22,965 nt of DNA from contig JBBSIN010000038.1 of assembly GCA_038232055.1 (NCBI GenBank), positions 1 through 22,965 on the forward strand, read 5' to 3'. The stretch comes from JBBSIN01 sp038232055 (lineage in GTDB: Bacteria; Actinomycetota; Actinomycetes; JADGOV01). The notes under the pieces were generated by a model. It saw only the letters and a program-made list of their open reading frames with translations. It was not told the origin of the DNA and ran no database searches. Positions 7,495 through 16,372 of this stretch are shown here, in pieces. The position numbers and the translations under genes were made by a program. Position 1 is the first letter of the stretch. Every line of letters begins with the position of its first letter.

Positions 7495-8664
7495 ATGACC
7501 GACACTGTCCGCAGCCTTTCTGCCGTCAGCCCGCTCAAGGCACTCAGCGAGGCCGGCGTCTCGATCTGGCTGGACGACCTCTCGCGCGAGCGCCTGCTCA
7601 CGGGCAACCTCGCGCAGCTCATCCGCGACCGTTACGTCGTGGGGGTGACGACCAACCCGACCATCTTCCAGAAGGCGGTCAGCGGGTCCGACATCTACGA
7701 CGGCCAGCTGCGCGACCTGGCCCGCCGCGGAGTCGACGTCGGCGAGGCGCTGCGGTTCATCACCGGCTGCGACGTCCGTACGGCGTGCGACGTGTTGCGG
7801 CCGGTCTACGACGCCACCGACGGTGTCGACGGCCGCGTCTCCATCGAGGTCGACCCGCGGATCGCCCACGACGCCGACCGGACGGCCGCTGAGGCGCGCG
7901 CGCTGTGGTGGCTCGTCGACCGCCCCAACCTCTTCATCAAGATTCCGGCCACCCAGGACGGCATCCCGGCGATCAGCCAGGGGCTGGCCGAGGGCATCAG
8001 CATCAACGTCACGCTGATCTTCAGCCTGCAGCGCTACGACGCGGTCATGGAAGCGTTTCTCGACGGCATGGAGCGGGCGCACAAGGCGGGTCACGACCTG
8101 TCGTCGATGGCCTCGGTCGCCTCCTTCTTCGTCAGCCGCGTCGACACCGAGATCGACAAGCGCCTCGACAAGATCGGCACAGATGAGGCCAAGGAGCTGC
8201 GCGGCCAGGCTGCGATAGCCAACGCGCGGCTGGCCTACGAGCACTACGAGCGGGTGTTCTCCACGGACCGCTGGAAGCGGCTCGAGGCGGCGGGCGCACG
8301 ACCGCAGCGGCCGCTCTGGGCCTCGACCGGCGTGAAGGACCCGGCGTACGACGACACTCAGTACGTCGTCGAGCTGGTGGCACCGGGCGTCGTCAACACG
8401 ATGCCGGAGCCGACGCTCGACGCGGTCGCCGACCACGGCGAGCTGCGCGGCGACACGGTGCGCAGCTCCTATCCGCAGGCGCAGCAGGTCCTCGACCGGT
8501 TGGCCGCGCTCGGTGTCGACTACGACGACGTCGTCGACGTCCTGGAGCAAGAGGGCGTCGAGAAGTTCGAGGCGAGCTGGAACGAGCTCATCGAGTCCGT
8601 GGCCGCCGAGGTGGAGAAGTTCCGGGCGGAGGTGGACACGTCGGGGCCCGCCGCCGCGTCATGA
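7495..8664 (+). CDS. tal: Transaldolase (actinobacterial long form)
   Basis: It transfers dihydroxyacetone units between sugar phosphates through a Schiff-base lysine and works with transketolase. The 389-aa protein is of the longer type found in actinobacteria and cyanobacteria. Visible motifs are SIWLDDLSRERL, VVGVTTNPTIFQKAVSGSDIYD, VSIEVDPRIAHD, NLFIKIPATQDGIPAI (the lysine in IKIPAT is the expected Schiff-base residue), INVTLIFSLQRYDAVMEAFLDGME, SMASVASFFVSRVDTEIDKRL and LWASTGVKDPAYDDTQYVVELVAPGVVNTMPEPTLDA. A strong ribosome-binding site (GGAGAAGGAG) precedes the ATG. Its TGA overlaps the ATG of a 16-codon reading frame that leads into zwf. Confidence 0.96.
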   Translation: MTDTVRSLSAVSPLKALSEAGVSIWLDDLSRERLLTGNLAQLIRDRYVVGVTTNPTIFQKAVSGSDIYDGQLRDLARRGVDVGEALRFITGCDVRTACDVLRPVYDATDGVDGRVSIEVDPRIAHDADRTAAEARALWWLVDRPNLFIKIPATQDGIPAISQGLAEGISINVTLIFSLQRYDAVMEAFLDGMERAHKAGHDLSSMASVASFFVSRVDTEIDKRLDKIGTDEAKELRGQAAIANARLAYEHYERVFSTDRWKRLEAAGARPQRPLWASTGVKDPAYDDTQYVVELVAPGVVNTMPEPTLDAVADHGELRGDTVRSSYPQAQQVLDRLAALGVDYDDVVDVLEQEGVEKFEASWNELIESVAAEVEKFRAEVDTSGPAAAS

Positions 8665-8711
8665 CGGCGCCATCGGCGGCGCCATCGGCGGCAGTGTCGG
8701 CACGCCGGTGA
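8661..8711 (+). other. 16-codon relay reading frame between tal and zwf
   Basis: ATG at 8661 overlaps the tal stop (ATGA). The frame reads MTAPSAAPSAAVSARR and stops at 8709-8711, where its TGA overlaps the zwf GTG (GTGA at 8708-8711). It contains a perfect 12-bp tandem duplication, GGCGCCATCGGC at 8666-8677 and 8678-8689. It may hand ribosomes from tal to zwf by termination-reinitiation, since zwf lacks an obvious ribosome-binding site. A conserved peptide function is not suggested. Confidence 0.35.
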
Positions 8712-10255
8712 GGCAGGCACCGGATCTCACGGCCGGCCTGGTCAACCCGCTGCGCGACCCACGTGACCGGCGGCTGCCGCGCGTCCCGGATCCCTGTGCG
8801 CTCGTCGTCTTCGGCATCACCGGCGATCTGGCCCAGAAGAAGCTCATCCCGGCCGTGTACGACCTCGCCAACCGAGGCCTGCTGCCACCCGGCTTCGTGC
8901 TCCTCGGTTTCGCCCGGCGTGACTGGAGCGTCGGTGACTTCGAGCAGATGGCGCGCGAGGCCGCACAGAAGCACGCGCGGACGACGTTCCGCGACGACGT
9001 CTGGCGCCGCATCGCCGACTCCGTGTGCTTCGTCCCGGGCTCCTTCGACGACGACAACGCGTTCGACCAGCTCGCCGAGACCCTCGTCGAGCTCGAGGAG
9101 AGCCACGGCATCGCCGGCAACGCCGCGTTTTACCTCTCGATCCCCCCCGGGGCGTTTCCGACTGTCCTCAAGCAGCTGGCCCGCACGAAGATGGCCGACA
9201 ACGATGAGCGCGGCGGCTGGCGGCGGGTGGTTGTCGAGAAGCCGTTCGGCTCCGACCTCGGGTCCAGCCGCGAGCTGAACGCGCTCGTCGACGACGTCTT
9301 TACCCCGCGCGACGTGTTCCGCATCGACCACTACCTCGGCAAGGAGACCGTCCAGAACCTGCTCGCGTTGCGCTTCGCGAACACGCTGTTCGAGCCGACC
9401 TGGAACTCCCACTACGTCGACTCGGTACAGATCACGATGGCCGAGGACGTCGGCATAGCCACCCGCGCCGCCTTCTACGATTCTGCGGGCGCCGCCCGAG
9501 ACGTGCTGCAGAACCACCTGCTCCAGCTGCTGGCGCTCACCGCGATGGAGGAACCCGTCGCGTTCGACGCCGACGCGCTGCGGACCGAGAAACTCAAGGT
9601 GCTCGGTGCCATCTCCTTGCCGGCCGACCTGGACCGCCATGCCGTACGCGGGCAGTACACGCCCGGCTGGCTCGGGGGCCAGCGGGTGTCTGGTTACCTC
9701 GAGGAGAAGGACGTTCCGGCGGATTCGACGACGGAGACGTACGCCGCCGTCCGGCTCGGCGTCGAGACCCGGCGATGGGGTGGCGTCCCGTTCTACCTCC
9801 GTACGGGCAAGCGGCTGCCGCGCCGGGTCACCGAGATCGCCATCGTCTACAAGCGGGCGCCGCACCTTCCCTTCACCGCGACCGACGTGGAGGAGCTGGG
9901 GCGCAACCAGCTCGTCGTGCGGGTGCAGCCCGACGAGGGCGTGACCTTGAGGTTCGGGTCGAAGGTGCCGGGTTCGACGATGGAGGTCCGCGACGTGGCG
10001 ATGGACTTCCTCTACGGCGAGGCGTTCACCGAGTCCTCACCGGAGGCCTACGAGCGGCTCATCCTCGACGTCCTCCTCGGTGACGCGACGCTCTTCCCGC
10101 ACCACGACGAGGTCGAGATGTCCTGGCAGGTTATCGACCCGCTCGAGGAGTTCTGGGCCGACACCTCGCCCGAGCCGTACGCCGCCGGGACCTGGGGCCC
10201 GCAGGCCGCCCACGACATGCTCGAGCTCGACGGCCGTAGCTGGCGGCGACCCTGA
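8708..10255 (+). CDS. zwf: Glucose-6-phosphate 1-dehydrogenase
   Basis: It oxidises glucose 6-phosphate to 6-phosphogluconolactone with NADP, the entry step of the oxidative pentose-phosphate branch. From the GTG at 8708 the protein is 515 aa, the usual length. Motifs: the nucleotide-binding loop VVFGITGDLAQKKLIPAVYDL (about residues 33-53), VVEKPFGSDLGSSRELN, the active-site block FRIDHYLGKETVQNLLALRFAN, LQNHLLQLLALTAMEEP, RWGGVPFYLRTGKRLPRRVTEIAIVYK and a C-terminal EAYERLILDVLLGDATLFPHHDEVEMSW. The GTG is chosen because NPLRDPRDRRLPRVPDPCALVVFG is a familiar actinobacterial N-terminus; the frame is open further upstream but only inside tal. Its TGA overlaps the opcA ATG by one base. Confidence 0.95.
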   Translation: MRQAPDLTAGLVNPLRDPRDRRLPRVPDPCALVVFGITGDLAQKKLIPAVYDLANRGLLPPGFVLLGFARRDWSVGDFEQMAREAAQKHARTTFRDDVWRRIADSVCFVPGSFDDDNAFDQLAETLVELEESHGIAGNAAFYLSIPPGAFPTVLKQLARTKMADNDERGGWRRVVVEKPFGSDLGSSRELNALVDDVFTPRDVFRIDHYLGKETVQNLLALRFANTLFEPTWNSHYVDSVQITMAEDVGIATRAAFYDSAGAARDVLQNHLLQLLALTAMEEPVAFDADALRTEKLKVLGAISLPADLDRHAVRGQYTPGWLGGQRVSGYLEEKDVPADSTTETYAAVRLGVETRRWGGVPFYLRTGKRLPRRVTEIAIVYKRAPHLPFTATDVEELGRNQLVVRVQPDEGVTLRFGSKVPGSTMEVRDVAMDFLYGEAFTESSPEAYERLILDVLLGDATLFPHHDEVEMSWQVIDPLEEFWADTSPEPYAAGTWGPQAAHDMLELDGRSWRRP

Positions 10256-11304
10256 TGGCCACCCTGTGGGACACCACCGCCGGCGAGATCGTCAAGGCGC
10301 TGTCGAGCGAACGCCGAGCAGCCGGCGCTGTCGCGTTCGGCATCGCCCTCACCCTCGTCGTGGTCGTCGACGAGCGCCACGCCGACGTCGCGATGGCTGC
10401 CGCCGTCGAGGGTGCGGCGGCGCACCCCTGCCGGCTGCTCGTCGTCATCCGCCGGCAGCCCGACGCCTCCCAACCCAGGCTCGACGCCGAGGTGAGCGTC
10501 GGCGGCCGGCTCGGCACCGGCGAGGCGATCGTGCTCCGCATGTACGGCCGGCTGGCGCGCAACGCCGAATCCGTTGTCCTGCCACTGCTGGCCCCCGACA
10601 CGCCGGTCGTGACCTGGTGGTACGGCGCGCCGCCCCAGCGGATCGGCCACGACCCGCTGGGCGCACTCGCCGCTCGCCGGATCACCGACACGGCCGCCGC
10701 GCCGGAGCCGATCCGAGCGCTGCGTGAACGGGCGGTGGACTACTCCCCCGGTGACACCGACCTGGCATGGACCCGGCTGACGCCGTGGCGCTCGGTGCTC
10801 GCCGCGGCGTACGACTCGGTGCGCGGCACGGCCACTGGTGGCCGGGTCGAAGCGGAGGGCGACAACCCGAGCGCCCAGCTGCTCGCCGGCTGGCTGCGCG
10901 GCCGGCTCGACGTCGAGGTGTCGGTGGAGCCCTCTCGCGGTCCCGGTATCACCGAGGTGAGGCTGGACCTGGGCGAAAACGAGGAGACCTCGACGCTCGC
11001 AGTGGCGCGACAGGACGGCCGTACCGGCGTACTGTCCCGCAGCGGGCAGGCCGACCGGATGCTGCCGCTGGCCCGGCGCAGCCTCGGCGACCTGATCGGT
11101 GAGGAGCTGCGTCGGCTCGACGCAGACGAGCCGTACGCCGCCGCGCTCGAGACCGCGACCGGACGCCGTCGGTCGGTCGGGCCGGCCACGGCCAGCCAGG
11201 TGCAGCGCGGCAGCGCAAACCGGCGCACGTCCCCGCAGCGGCGTACCCCAGCCGAGGCGACCAGCGAAAGAAGCGCACGACAGCGTCAGAATCACCCCAC
11301 GTGA
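10255..11304 (+). CDS. opcA: Glucose-6-phosphate dehydrogenase assembly protein OpcA
   Basis: OpcA proteins are needed for assembly or activity of G6PDH in cyanobacteria and actinobacteria and are normally encoded next to zwf, as here. The 349-aa sequence begins MATLWDTTAGEIVKAL and has family-typical stretches: RTLTLVVVVDE-like beta strand (ALTLVVVVDERHADVAMAAA), EGAAAHPCRLLVVIRR, RLGTGEAIVLRMYGRLARNAESVVLPLLAPDTPVVTWWYGAPP, YSPGDTDLAWTRLTPWRSVLAAAYD and QLLAGWLRGRLDVEV. The last ~50 residues are basic and look disordered. The start overlaps the zwf stop by one base (TGATG) and the stop overlaps the pgl GTG (GTGA), so the three genes are tightly coupled. No catalytic motif is expected. Confidence 0.93.
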   Translation: MATLWDTTAGEIVKALSSERRAAGAVAFGIALTLVVVVDERHADVAMAAAVEGAAAHPCRLLVVIRRQPDASQPRLDAEVSVGGRLGTGEAIVLRMYGRLARNAESVVLPLLAPDTPVVTWWYGAPPQRIGHDPLGALAARRITDTAAAPEPIRALRERAVDYSPGDTDLAWTRLTPWRSVLAAAYDSVRGTATGGRVEAEGDNPSAQLLAGWLRGRLDVEVSVEPSRGPGITEVRLDLGENEETSTLAVARQDGRTGVLSRSGQADRMLPLARRSLGDLIGEELRRLDADEPYAAALETATGRRRSVGPATASQVQRGSANRRTSPQRRTPAEATSERSARQRQNHPT

Positions 11305-12083
11305 GGGCGCCGTCCGTCGTCGTGCACCGCGATGCCGACCTGCTCGCGGCGGCCGTAGCCGCTCGGCTGGTCACCGGCTTGGTCGACGCCCAGAGCGCCG
11401 GCGACACCGCCTCGATCGTGCTCACCGGGGGCGGTATCGGGACGGCGACGCTGGAGGCGCTCTGCGCGTCCCCGGCCCGCAACGCCGTGGACTGGCGCAG
11501 GGTCGACGTGTGGTGGGGAGACGAACGATTCCTGCCGGTCGGGCACCCGGATCGCAACGAGACGCAGGCGCGGGCAGCGCTGCTCGACGCCGTCGGCGCG
11601 GACCCTTCGCGGGTGCACCCGATGCCGGCTGTGGCAGGCGCCGACGGCAACGACGACCCGGAGGTGGCAGCCGGACGCTACGCGGCGGAGCTTGCCCGCG
11701 CGGCGCAGCCGGAGGACCACGGACCCGTGCCCGCTTTCGACGTCCTGCTCCTCGGCGTAGGACCAGACGGCCACATCGCGTCGCTCTTTCCGGAGGCACC
11801 CGCCGTGCACGACCAGCGCCCGGTCGTCGCTGTCCGGGGTGCCCCCAAGCCGCCGCCGACGCGGCTCTCGCTGACCCTCGCCGCGATCAACTGCGCGCGC
11901 GAGGTGTGGCTCCTCGCGGCCGGCGAGGCCAAGGCGAGTGCGGTCCACCTCGCCTTGTCCGGCGCCGGGACCCTGCAGGTTCCGGCGGCCGGCGCGCGCG
12001 GCCGCTTCCGGACCCTGTGGCTGCTCGATCGGCCGGCTGCCGCCCGGCTGCCGCCGAGCCTGGCGCGGCTCGCGTCTCCCTGA
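11301..12083 (+). CDS. pgl: 6-phosphogluconolactonase
   Basis: It hydrolyses 6-phosphogluconolactone, the product of Zwf, to 6-phosphogluconate. The 260-aa protein belongs to the NagB/SOL-DevB family: SIVLTGGGIGTATLEAL, VDWRRVDVWWGDERFLPVGHPDRNETQARAALL, the signature FDVLLLGVGPDGHIASLFPEAPAV and RLSLTLAAINCAREVWLLAAGEAKASAVHLAL. The GTG at 11301 overlaps the opcA stop by four bases (GTGA). It is the last gene of the operon; downstream are short 17-bp repeats and then the convergent rbpA. Alternative symbol devB. Confidence 0.95.
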   Translation: MRAPSVVVHRDADLLAAAVAARLVTGLVDAQSAGDTASIVLTGGGIGTATLEALCASPARNAVDWRRVDVWWGDERFLPVGHPDRNETQARAALLDAVGADPSRVHPMPAVAGADGNDDPEVAAGRYAAELARAAQPEDHGPVPAFDVLLLGVGPDGHIASLFPEAPAVHDQRPVVAVRGAPKPPPTRLSLTLAAINCAREVWLLAAGEAKASAVHLALSGAGTLQVPAAGARGRFRTLWLLDRPAAARLPPSLARLASP

Positions 12084-12087
12084 CCGT

Positions 12088-12128
12088 CTGCGCTGCCCCG
12101 AACTCTGCGCTGCCCCGAACTCTGCGTT
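12088..12128. repeat. 17-bp tandem duplication between pgl and rbpA
   Basis: CTGCGCTGCCCCGAACT occurs at 12088-12104 and 12105-12121, followed by a partial third copy that runs into the rbpA stop codon. It fills nearly the whole 44-bp gap between two convergent genes. It does not form an obvious hairpin; no terminator was seen here for either gene. Confidence 0.85.
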
Positions 12129-12466
12129 CAGTCGTCGTCGCCGCGAAGCTTGGCGAGCGCCTCGGAGAGGATGGCGTCGCCGTCCTGATCACTGCGCCGC
12201 TCTCGCACGTAGGCCAAATGCGTCTTGTACGGCTCGTTCTTGGGCGCCTGCGGTGTGTTCAGTCGGTCACGTCCGGACGGCCAGCCGCAGCGCGGGCAGT
12301 CCCACGTCTCGGGAATCGAGGCGTCGAGGGCGAAGGACGGCCGGGTCTCGTGACCGTTCGCGCAGAAGAACGCCACCCGACGACGCGGCGCCGCCTCCCC
12401 TCGCTCCGACTCCCCCATCGGACCGGCGCCGACTCGGCTACCCCGGATGGCATTGCCACCAGCCAC
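12128..12466 (-). CDS. rbpA: RNA polymerase-binding protein RbpA
   Basis: RbpA is an actinobacteria-specific factor that binds the housekeeping sigma subunit and promoter DNA and stabilises the open complex. The 112-aa protein has the usual order: N-terminal tail MAGGNAIRGSRVGAGPMGESERGE, a core with zinc-type Cys/His spacing (FFCANGHETRPSFALDASIPETWDCPRCGWPSG), a basic linker (RPSGRDRLNTPQAPKNEPYKTHLAYVRERRS region) and the sigma-interaction helix ending in GDAILSEALAKLRGDDD. The GTG at 12466 is chosen because AGGGAG lies eight bases upstream and VAGGNAIRGSRVG is the conserved N-terminus. The gene lies 166 bp downstream of secG on the same strand, probably with its own promoter. Confidence 0.95.
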   Translation of the reverse strand: MAGGNAIRGSRVGAGPMGESERGEAAPRRRVAFFCANGHETRPSFALDASIPETWDCPRCGWPSGRDRLNTPQAPKNEPYKTHLAYVRERRSDQDGDAILSEALAKLRGDDD

Positions 12467-12632
12467 GAAGAAGACTCCCTGTCGTCGTGAAAAAGTCGTC
12501 CTGAAGAAACGCTGTGAGAAAACTAGCGCTCTGGGAAGCTGTCGTCCTCGGTAGGGGACTGTGCGGAAGTGTACGTGCGCGCCGCATGCCTGTGCGCCGC
12601 AGCTGCGGACGCGACGCCCCGGAGCCTGCCCC
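12467..12632 (-). promoter_or_regulatory. secG-rbpA intergenic region with a palindromic hairpin
   Basis: About 20 bp past the secG stop lies the perfect palindrome CCGCAGCTGCGG (12597-12608), extended by GCG/CGC arms (12594-12612, one bulged A), able to form a strong hairpin without a T-run; it may end the upstream transcript. The half nearest rbpA is A/T-richer and has a weak TANNNT box (TAGTTT in the minus sense, near 12520) about 50 bp before the rbpA GTG. No SigR-type GGAAT/GTT pair was seen. Confidence 0.35.
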
Positions 12633-12862
12633 TCAGGTCTTGAGCAGCAGCCCGAGCCCGACGATGCAGGCGAACCACAGGATGCCGCAGAAAATGGTGA
12701 TCCGGTCGAGGTTCTTCTCGACGACGCTGGAACCACCCAGCGAGGACGACATGCCGCCGCCGAACAGGTCGGAGAGGCCGCCACCCTTGCCGCGGTGCAG
12801 CAGGACGAACACGACGAGCAGGATGCTGGTGACGATGAGCAGGGACGACAGGAACACCGTCA

Positions 12863-12863
<1 letters not shown>
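12633..12863 (-). CDS. secG: Preprotein translocase subunit SecG
   Basis: A small auxiliary subunit of the SecYEG channel in the cytoplasmic membrane. The 76-aa protein has two membrane helices, VFLSSLLIVTSILLVVFVLL and ITIFCGILWFACIVGLGLLL, joined by the typical loop HRGKGGGLSDLFGGGMSSSLGGSSVVEKNLDR. The GTG at 12863 shares one base with the TAG of the upstream ABC ATPase gene (TAGTG), so it is probably translated from the same messenger. In other actinomycetes secG normally follows tpiA; here an ABC-transporter operon lies between them. Confidence 0.95.
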
Positions 12864-13900
<1,037 letters not shown>

Positions 13901-13961
13901 AGCACGCTCCTGGTCAGGCGGGCGACTCCGCACTGGGTCGCGCTGCGGTAGATACTGACGG

Positions 13962-13988
13962 CCCCCGGCCCCTTCGGGCAACCGGGGG
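13962..13988 (-). other. Hairpin between the two ATPase genes
   Basis: CCCCCGG (13962-13968) pairs with CCGGGGG (13982-13988) around a 13-base loop in the 115-bp gap after the DppD-type gene. There is no T-run, so a processing or stabilising stem is as likely as a terminator. Confidence 0.4.
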
Positions 13989-14015
13989 AAGTCCGGCTAT
14001 GCGGATCGGAGGACG

Positions 14016-15167
14016 TCACAGTCGCGGCTGGACTTCCTCGGCCCAGATCCGGCGCCGCTCCTCCTTGGGCAGGTGGCAGGCGACGAGGTGGCCCGGAGCG
14101 GTCTCCAGCATCTGCGGCACCTCGTTGACGCTGCGGTCCCCGTTCATCGGGCAGTACGGGCAGCGCGGGTGGAAGGCGCAGCCGGAGGGCACGTTGATCA
14201 GGCTCGGCGGCGTGCCGGCGATCGGCAGCAGGCGGTCCTGGCGCACCCGGTCGAGCCGGGTCACCGAGCTCAGCAGTCCCCAGGCATAGGGGTGCTCGGG
14301 GCGGTAGAAGATGTCCTCCACGGCGCCGTACTCGACGCCCTTGCCGGCGTACATGACGAGGATGTCGTTGGCGATCTCCGCCACGACGCCCAGGTCGTGG
14401 GTGATGATGATGATCGCCGAGTTGAACTCCTGCTGGAGCTCCTTCATCAGCTCGATGATCTGAGCCTGGACAGTGACGTCGAGCGCCGTCGTGGGCTCGT
14501 CGGCGATGAGCAGCTTCGGGTTGCACGACAGCGACATGGCGATCATGACGCGCTGGCGCATGCCGCCCGAGAACTGGTGCGGGTAGTCGTCGACGCGCTT
14601 CGACGGCTGCGGGATGCGCACCCGGTCGAGCATCTCGATGGCCCGCTGGCGGGCCGCCTTCTTCGAGACGTTGTTGTGGATGCGGTAGGCCTCGGCGATC
14701 TGGTCGCCGATCCGGTAGTAGGGATGCAGCGCGGACAGTGGGTCCTGGAAGATCATGGCCATCTTGTTGCCGCGGAGCCGCCGGACGTGGTCCGGGCTGG
14801 CCGACACGAGCTCCTCGCCGTCGAGCCAGATCTCGCCGGACACCCGTGCGTTCTTGCGGTTGTGCAGCCCGAGGATGCCGAGGCTGGTCACGCTCTTTCC
14901 GGACCCGGACTCCCCCACGATGCCGAGCGACGATCCCCGGGCGAGCTGGAAGGAGATGCCGTCGACCGAGCGGACCAGCCCGTCATCGGTCGGAAAGTGG
15001 ATGCGGAGATCACGGACGTCGAGGAACGACCCCGCGCCGTCCTGGCGCAACCGAACCTCGGATGTCGCCTGCGTCGTCGGACGGTCCTTCGTCACCGCGT
15101 GCGACCCCACGTTGGATCCCGATCCCGTGTTGGATCCCGACCCCGGGGTCGTCACGTTGGTGGACAC
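14016..15167 (-). CDS. Dipeptide/oligopeptide ABC transporter ATP-binding protein (DppD/OppD type)
   Basis: Second ATPase of the importer. In the 383-aa protein an N-terminal Gly/Ser/Asn-rich tail with an internal repeat (GSGSNTGSGSNVGS) precedes the ABC domain: Walker A GESGSGKS, Q-loop MAMIFQDPLSALHPYYRIGDQ, signature FSGGMRQRVMIAMSL, Walker B LLIADEPTTALDVTVQAQ and switch ITHDLGVVAEIAND. The C-terminus has the Cys cluster CAFHPRCPYCPMNGDRS…CH seen in OppD/DppD proteins. The start is GTG at 15167, with GGAG six bases upstream. It lies 80 bp after the permease gene, with two hairpin-forming palindromes between. Confidence 0.93.
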   Translation of the reverse strand: MSTNVTTPGSGSNTGSGSNVGSHAVTKDRPTTQATSEVRLRQDGAGSFLDVRDLRIHFPTDDGLVRSVDGISFQLARGSSLGIVGESGSGKSVTSLGILGLHNRKNARVSGEIWLDGEELVSASPDHVRRLRGNKMAMIFQDPLSALHPYYRIGDQIAEAYRIHNNVSKKAARQRAIEMLDRVRIPQPSKRVDDYPHQFSGGMRQRVMIAMSLSCNPKLLIADEPTTALDVTVQAQIIELMKELQQEFNSAIIIITHDLGVVAEIANDILVMYAGKGVEYGAVEDIFYRPEHPYAWGLLSSVTRLDRVRQDRLLPIAGTPPSLINVPSGCAFHPRCPYCPMNGDRSVNEVPQMLETAPGHLVACHLPKEERRRIWAEEVQPRL

Positions 15168-15206
15168 GTCGTTCTCCGCTTCGCGTCGGGGATCAAGAAC
15201 CTAGCA

Positions 15207-15241
15207 GCGCCGGCCGGCGCGCGGACCAGCGACCCGCTGGT
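15207..15241 (-). other. Two adjacent palindromes between permease B and ATPase D
   Basis: ACCAGCG/CGCTGGT with a three-base loop (15225-15241) lies just past the permease stop, followed in the direction of transcription by the perfect 14-bp palindrome GCGCCGGCCGGCGC (15207-15220). Next comes TAGGTT (minus sense), a possible -10 box, but no -35 is convincing. They could be messenger-stabilising stems, an attenuator or an operator. Confidence 0.45.
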
Positions 15242-15247
15242 GGACCG

Positions 15248-16249
15248 TCACGAGTAGCGCACCCTAGGGTCGACCACCGCATACAGGATGTCGACAACGA
15301 GGTTGGCGGTGACGATGAAGAACGCGGCGAAGAGGGTCACGCCGAGAACCACCGGCAGGTCGTTGTTGGTGATCGCCTCGATGGCCAGCTTGCCGATGCC
15401 GTGGAAGCCGAACGTCTGCTCGGTCAGCACCGCGCCGCCGAGCAGGGCGCCGACATCGAGTCCGAAGATGGTGATCAGCGGTGTGAGCGCCGCACGAAGC
15501 GCGTGCTTGCGGATGACGACGCCCTCGGTGAGCCCCTTGGCGCGCGCGGTGCGCACGTAGTCCTCACCCATCGTGTCGAGCATCGTGGCCCGGGTCAGCC
15601 GCGCGTAGAGCGCCGCGTACAGGAACGCCAGGGCGATCCAGATCAGCAGTAAGTTGCGCGCCCAGGAGATGGGGTTCTCGGTGAACGGCACGTAGTGCAC
15701 GTTGGGTAGTAACCCCCACTGGTAACTGATCAGGGAGAGCGCCAGCAGCCCGGTGAAGTAGATCGGCAGCGACACGCCGGCCAGCGCGACGGTCATCGCG
15801 GCCCGGTCGAAGATGGAGCCCTTGCGCAACGCGGAAAGGATGCCCGTCGCCACGCCCGCGACGACCCAGAGCACAGCTGCGCCGATCGCCTCGGAGATCG
15901 TCACCGGCAGGTCGCTCTTGATCTGCTCCCAGACCGGCTGGTTGTTCTTGAAGGAGAACCCGAGGCACGGTACCGGGCAGAAGTCCTTGTCCGGACCGTT
16001 GTCGTAGTGCCGGCCGAAGAAGATGCCCTTCGCGTACTGGCCGTACTGCACGACGAGCGGTTGGTCGAGCCCAAGCTTCTTCGTCACGTTCGCCAGGGTC
16101 GCGGCGTCGGGGCTACGCCCAGCGAAGAGCACCGCCGGGTTGGAGCCCAGCAGCTTCGGGACCATGAAGAAGATGGCGAACGTGATCATGCTGACGAGCC
16201 ACAGGATGACCACGATGCCGATGAGGCGGCGAATGATGTAGCGGACCAT
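15248..16249 (-). CDS. Dipeptide/oligopeptide ABC transporter permease (DppB/OppB type)
   Basis: First transmembrane subunit of the importer. The 333-aa protein has an N-terminal membrane helix (RRLIGIVVILWLVSMITFAIFFMV), a large outer loop with FCPVPCLGFSFKNNQPVWEQI (a Cys pair seen in actinobacterial relatives), then five further helices. The coupling motif for the ATPase is DYVRTARAKGLTEGVVIRKHALRAALTPLI. The C-terminus is LVVDILYAVVDPRVRYS, typical of the family. Start ATG at 16249 has no strong ribosome-binding site. It lies 123 bp downstream of the binding-protein gene behind a strong hairpin. Confidence 0.94.
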   Translation of the reverse strand: MVRYIIRRLIGIVVILWLVSMITFAIFFMVPKLLGSNPAVLFAGRSPDAATLANVTKKLGLDQPLVVQYGQYAKGIFFGRHYDNGPDKDFCPVPCLGFSFKNNQPVWEQIKSDLPVTISEAIGAAVLWVVAGVATGILSALRKGSIFDRAAMTVALAGVSLPIYFTGLLALSLISYQWGLLPNVHYVPFTENPISWARNLLLIWIALAFLYAALYARLTRATMLDTMGEDYVRTARAKGLTEGVVIRKHALRAALTPLITIFGLDVGALLGGAVLTEQTFGFHGIGKLAIEAITNNDLPVVLGVTLFAAFFIVTANLVVDILYAVVDPRVRYS

Positions 16250-16311
16250 CTTGATGCGGCGTTGCGGGCGGCGCTGCCATCCTCGGTCGCCTTCACCTGC
16301 CTTCGGCGCTA

Positions 16312-16352
16312 GTGGGCGGGGGCCGGCCGGACTGACCGACCGGCCCCGCCAC
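16312..16352 (-). terminator. Strong hairpin after the binding-protein gene
   Basis: GTGGGCGGGGGCCGG pairs with CCGGCCCCGCCAC (two bulged G residues) around a short loop, about 20 bp beyond the binding-protein stop. It lacks a T-run. Such a stem fits partial termination or 3'-end protection, which would give more binding protein than permease; this is inference. Confidence 0.5.
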
Positions 16353-16372
16353 TGATGGACGAACCGAACCTA

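Noticed and set aside
7102..8550. Long minus-strand frame opposite tal
   Set aside because: No family resemblance; the sense strand is an intact transaldolase.
8513..8707. N-terminal extension of G6PDH
   Set aside because: Ser/Arg/Thr-rich shadow of the tal 3' end; family sequence begins after 8708.
10048..11295. 415-codon minus-strand frame opposite opcA
   Set aside because: Low-complexity Arg/Gly/Ala composition and full overlap with a recognised gene.
12467..12784. N-terminal extension of RbpA (frame open from 12784)
   Set aside because: It runs through the secG coding region and the intergenic hairpin; the GTG at 12466 has a ribosome-binding site and the conserved start.
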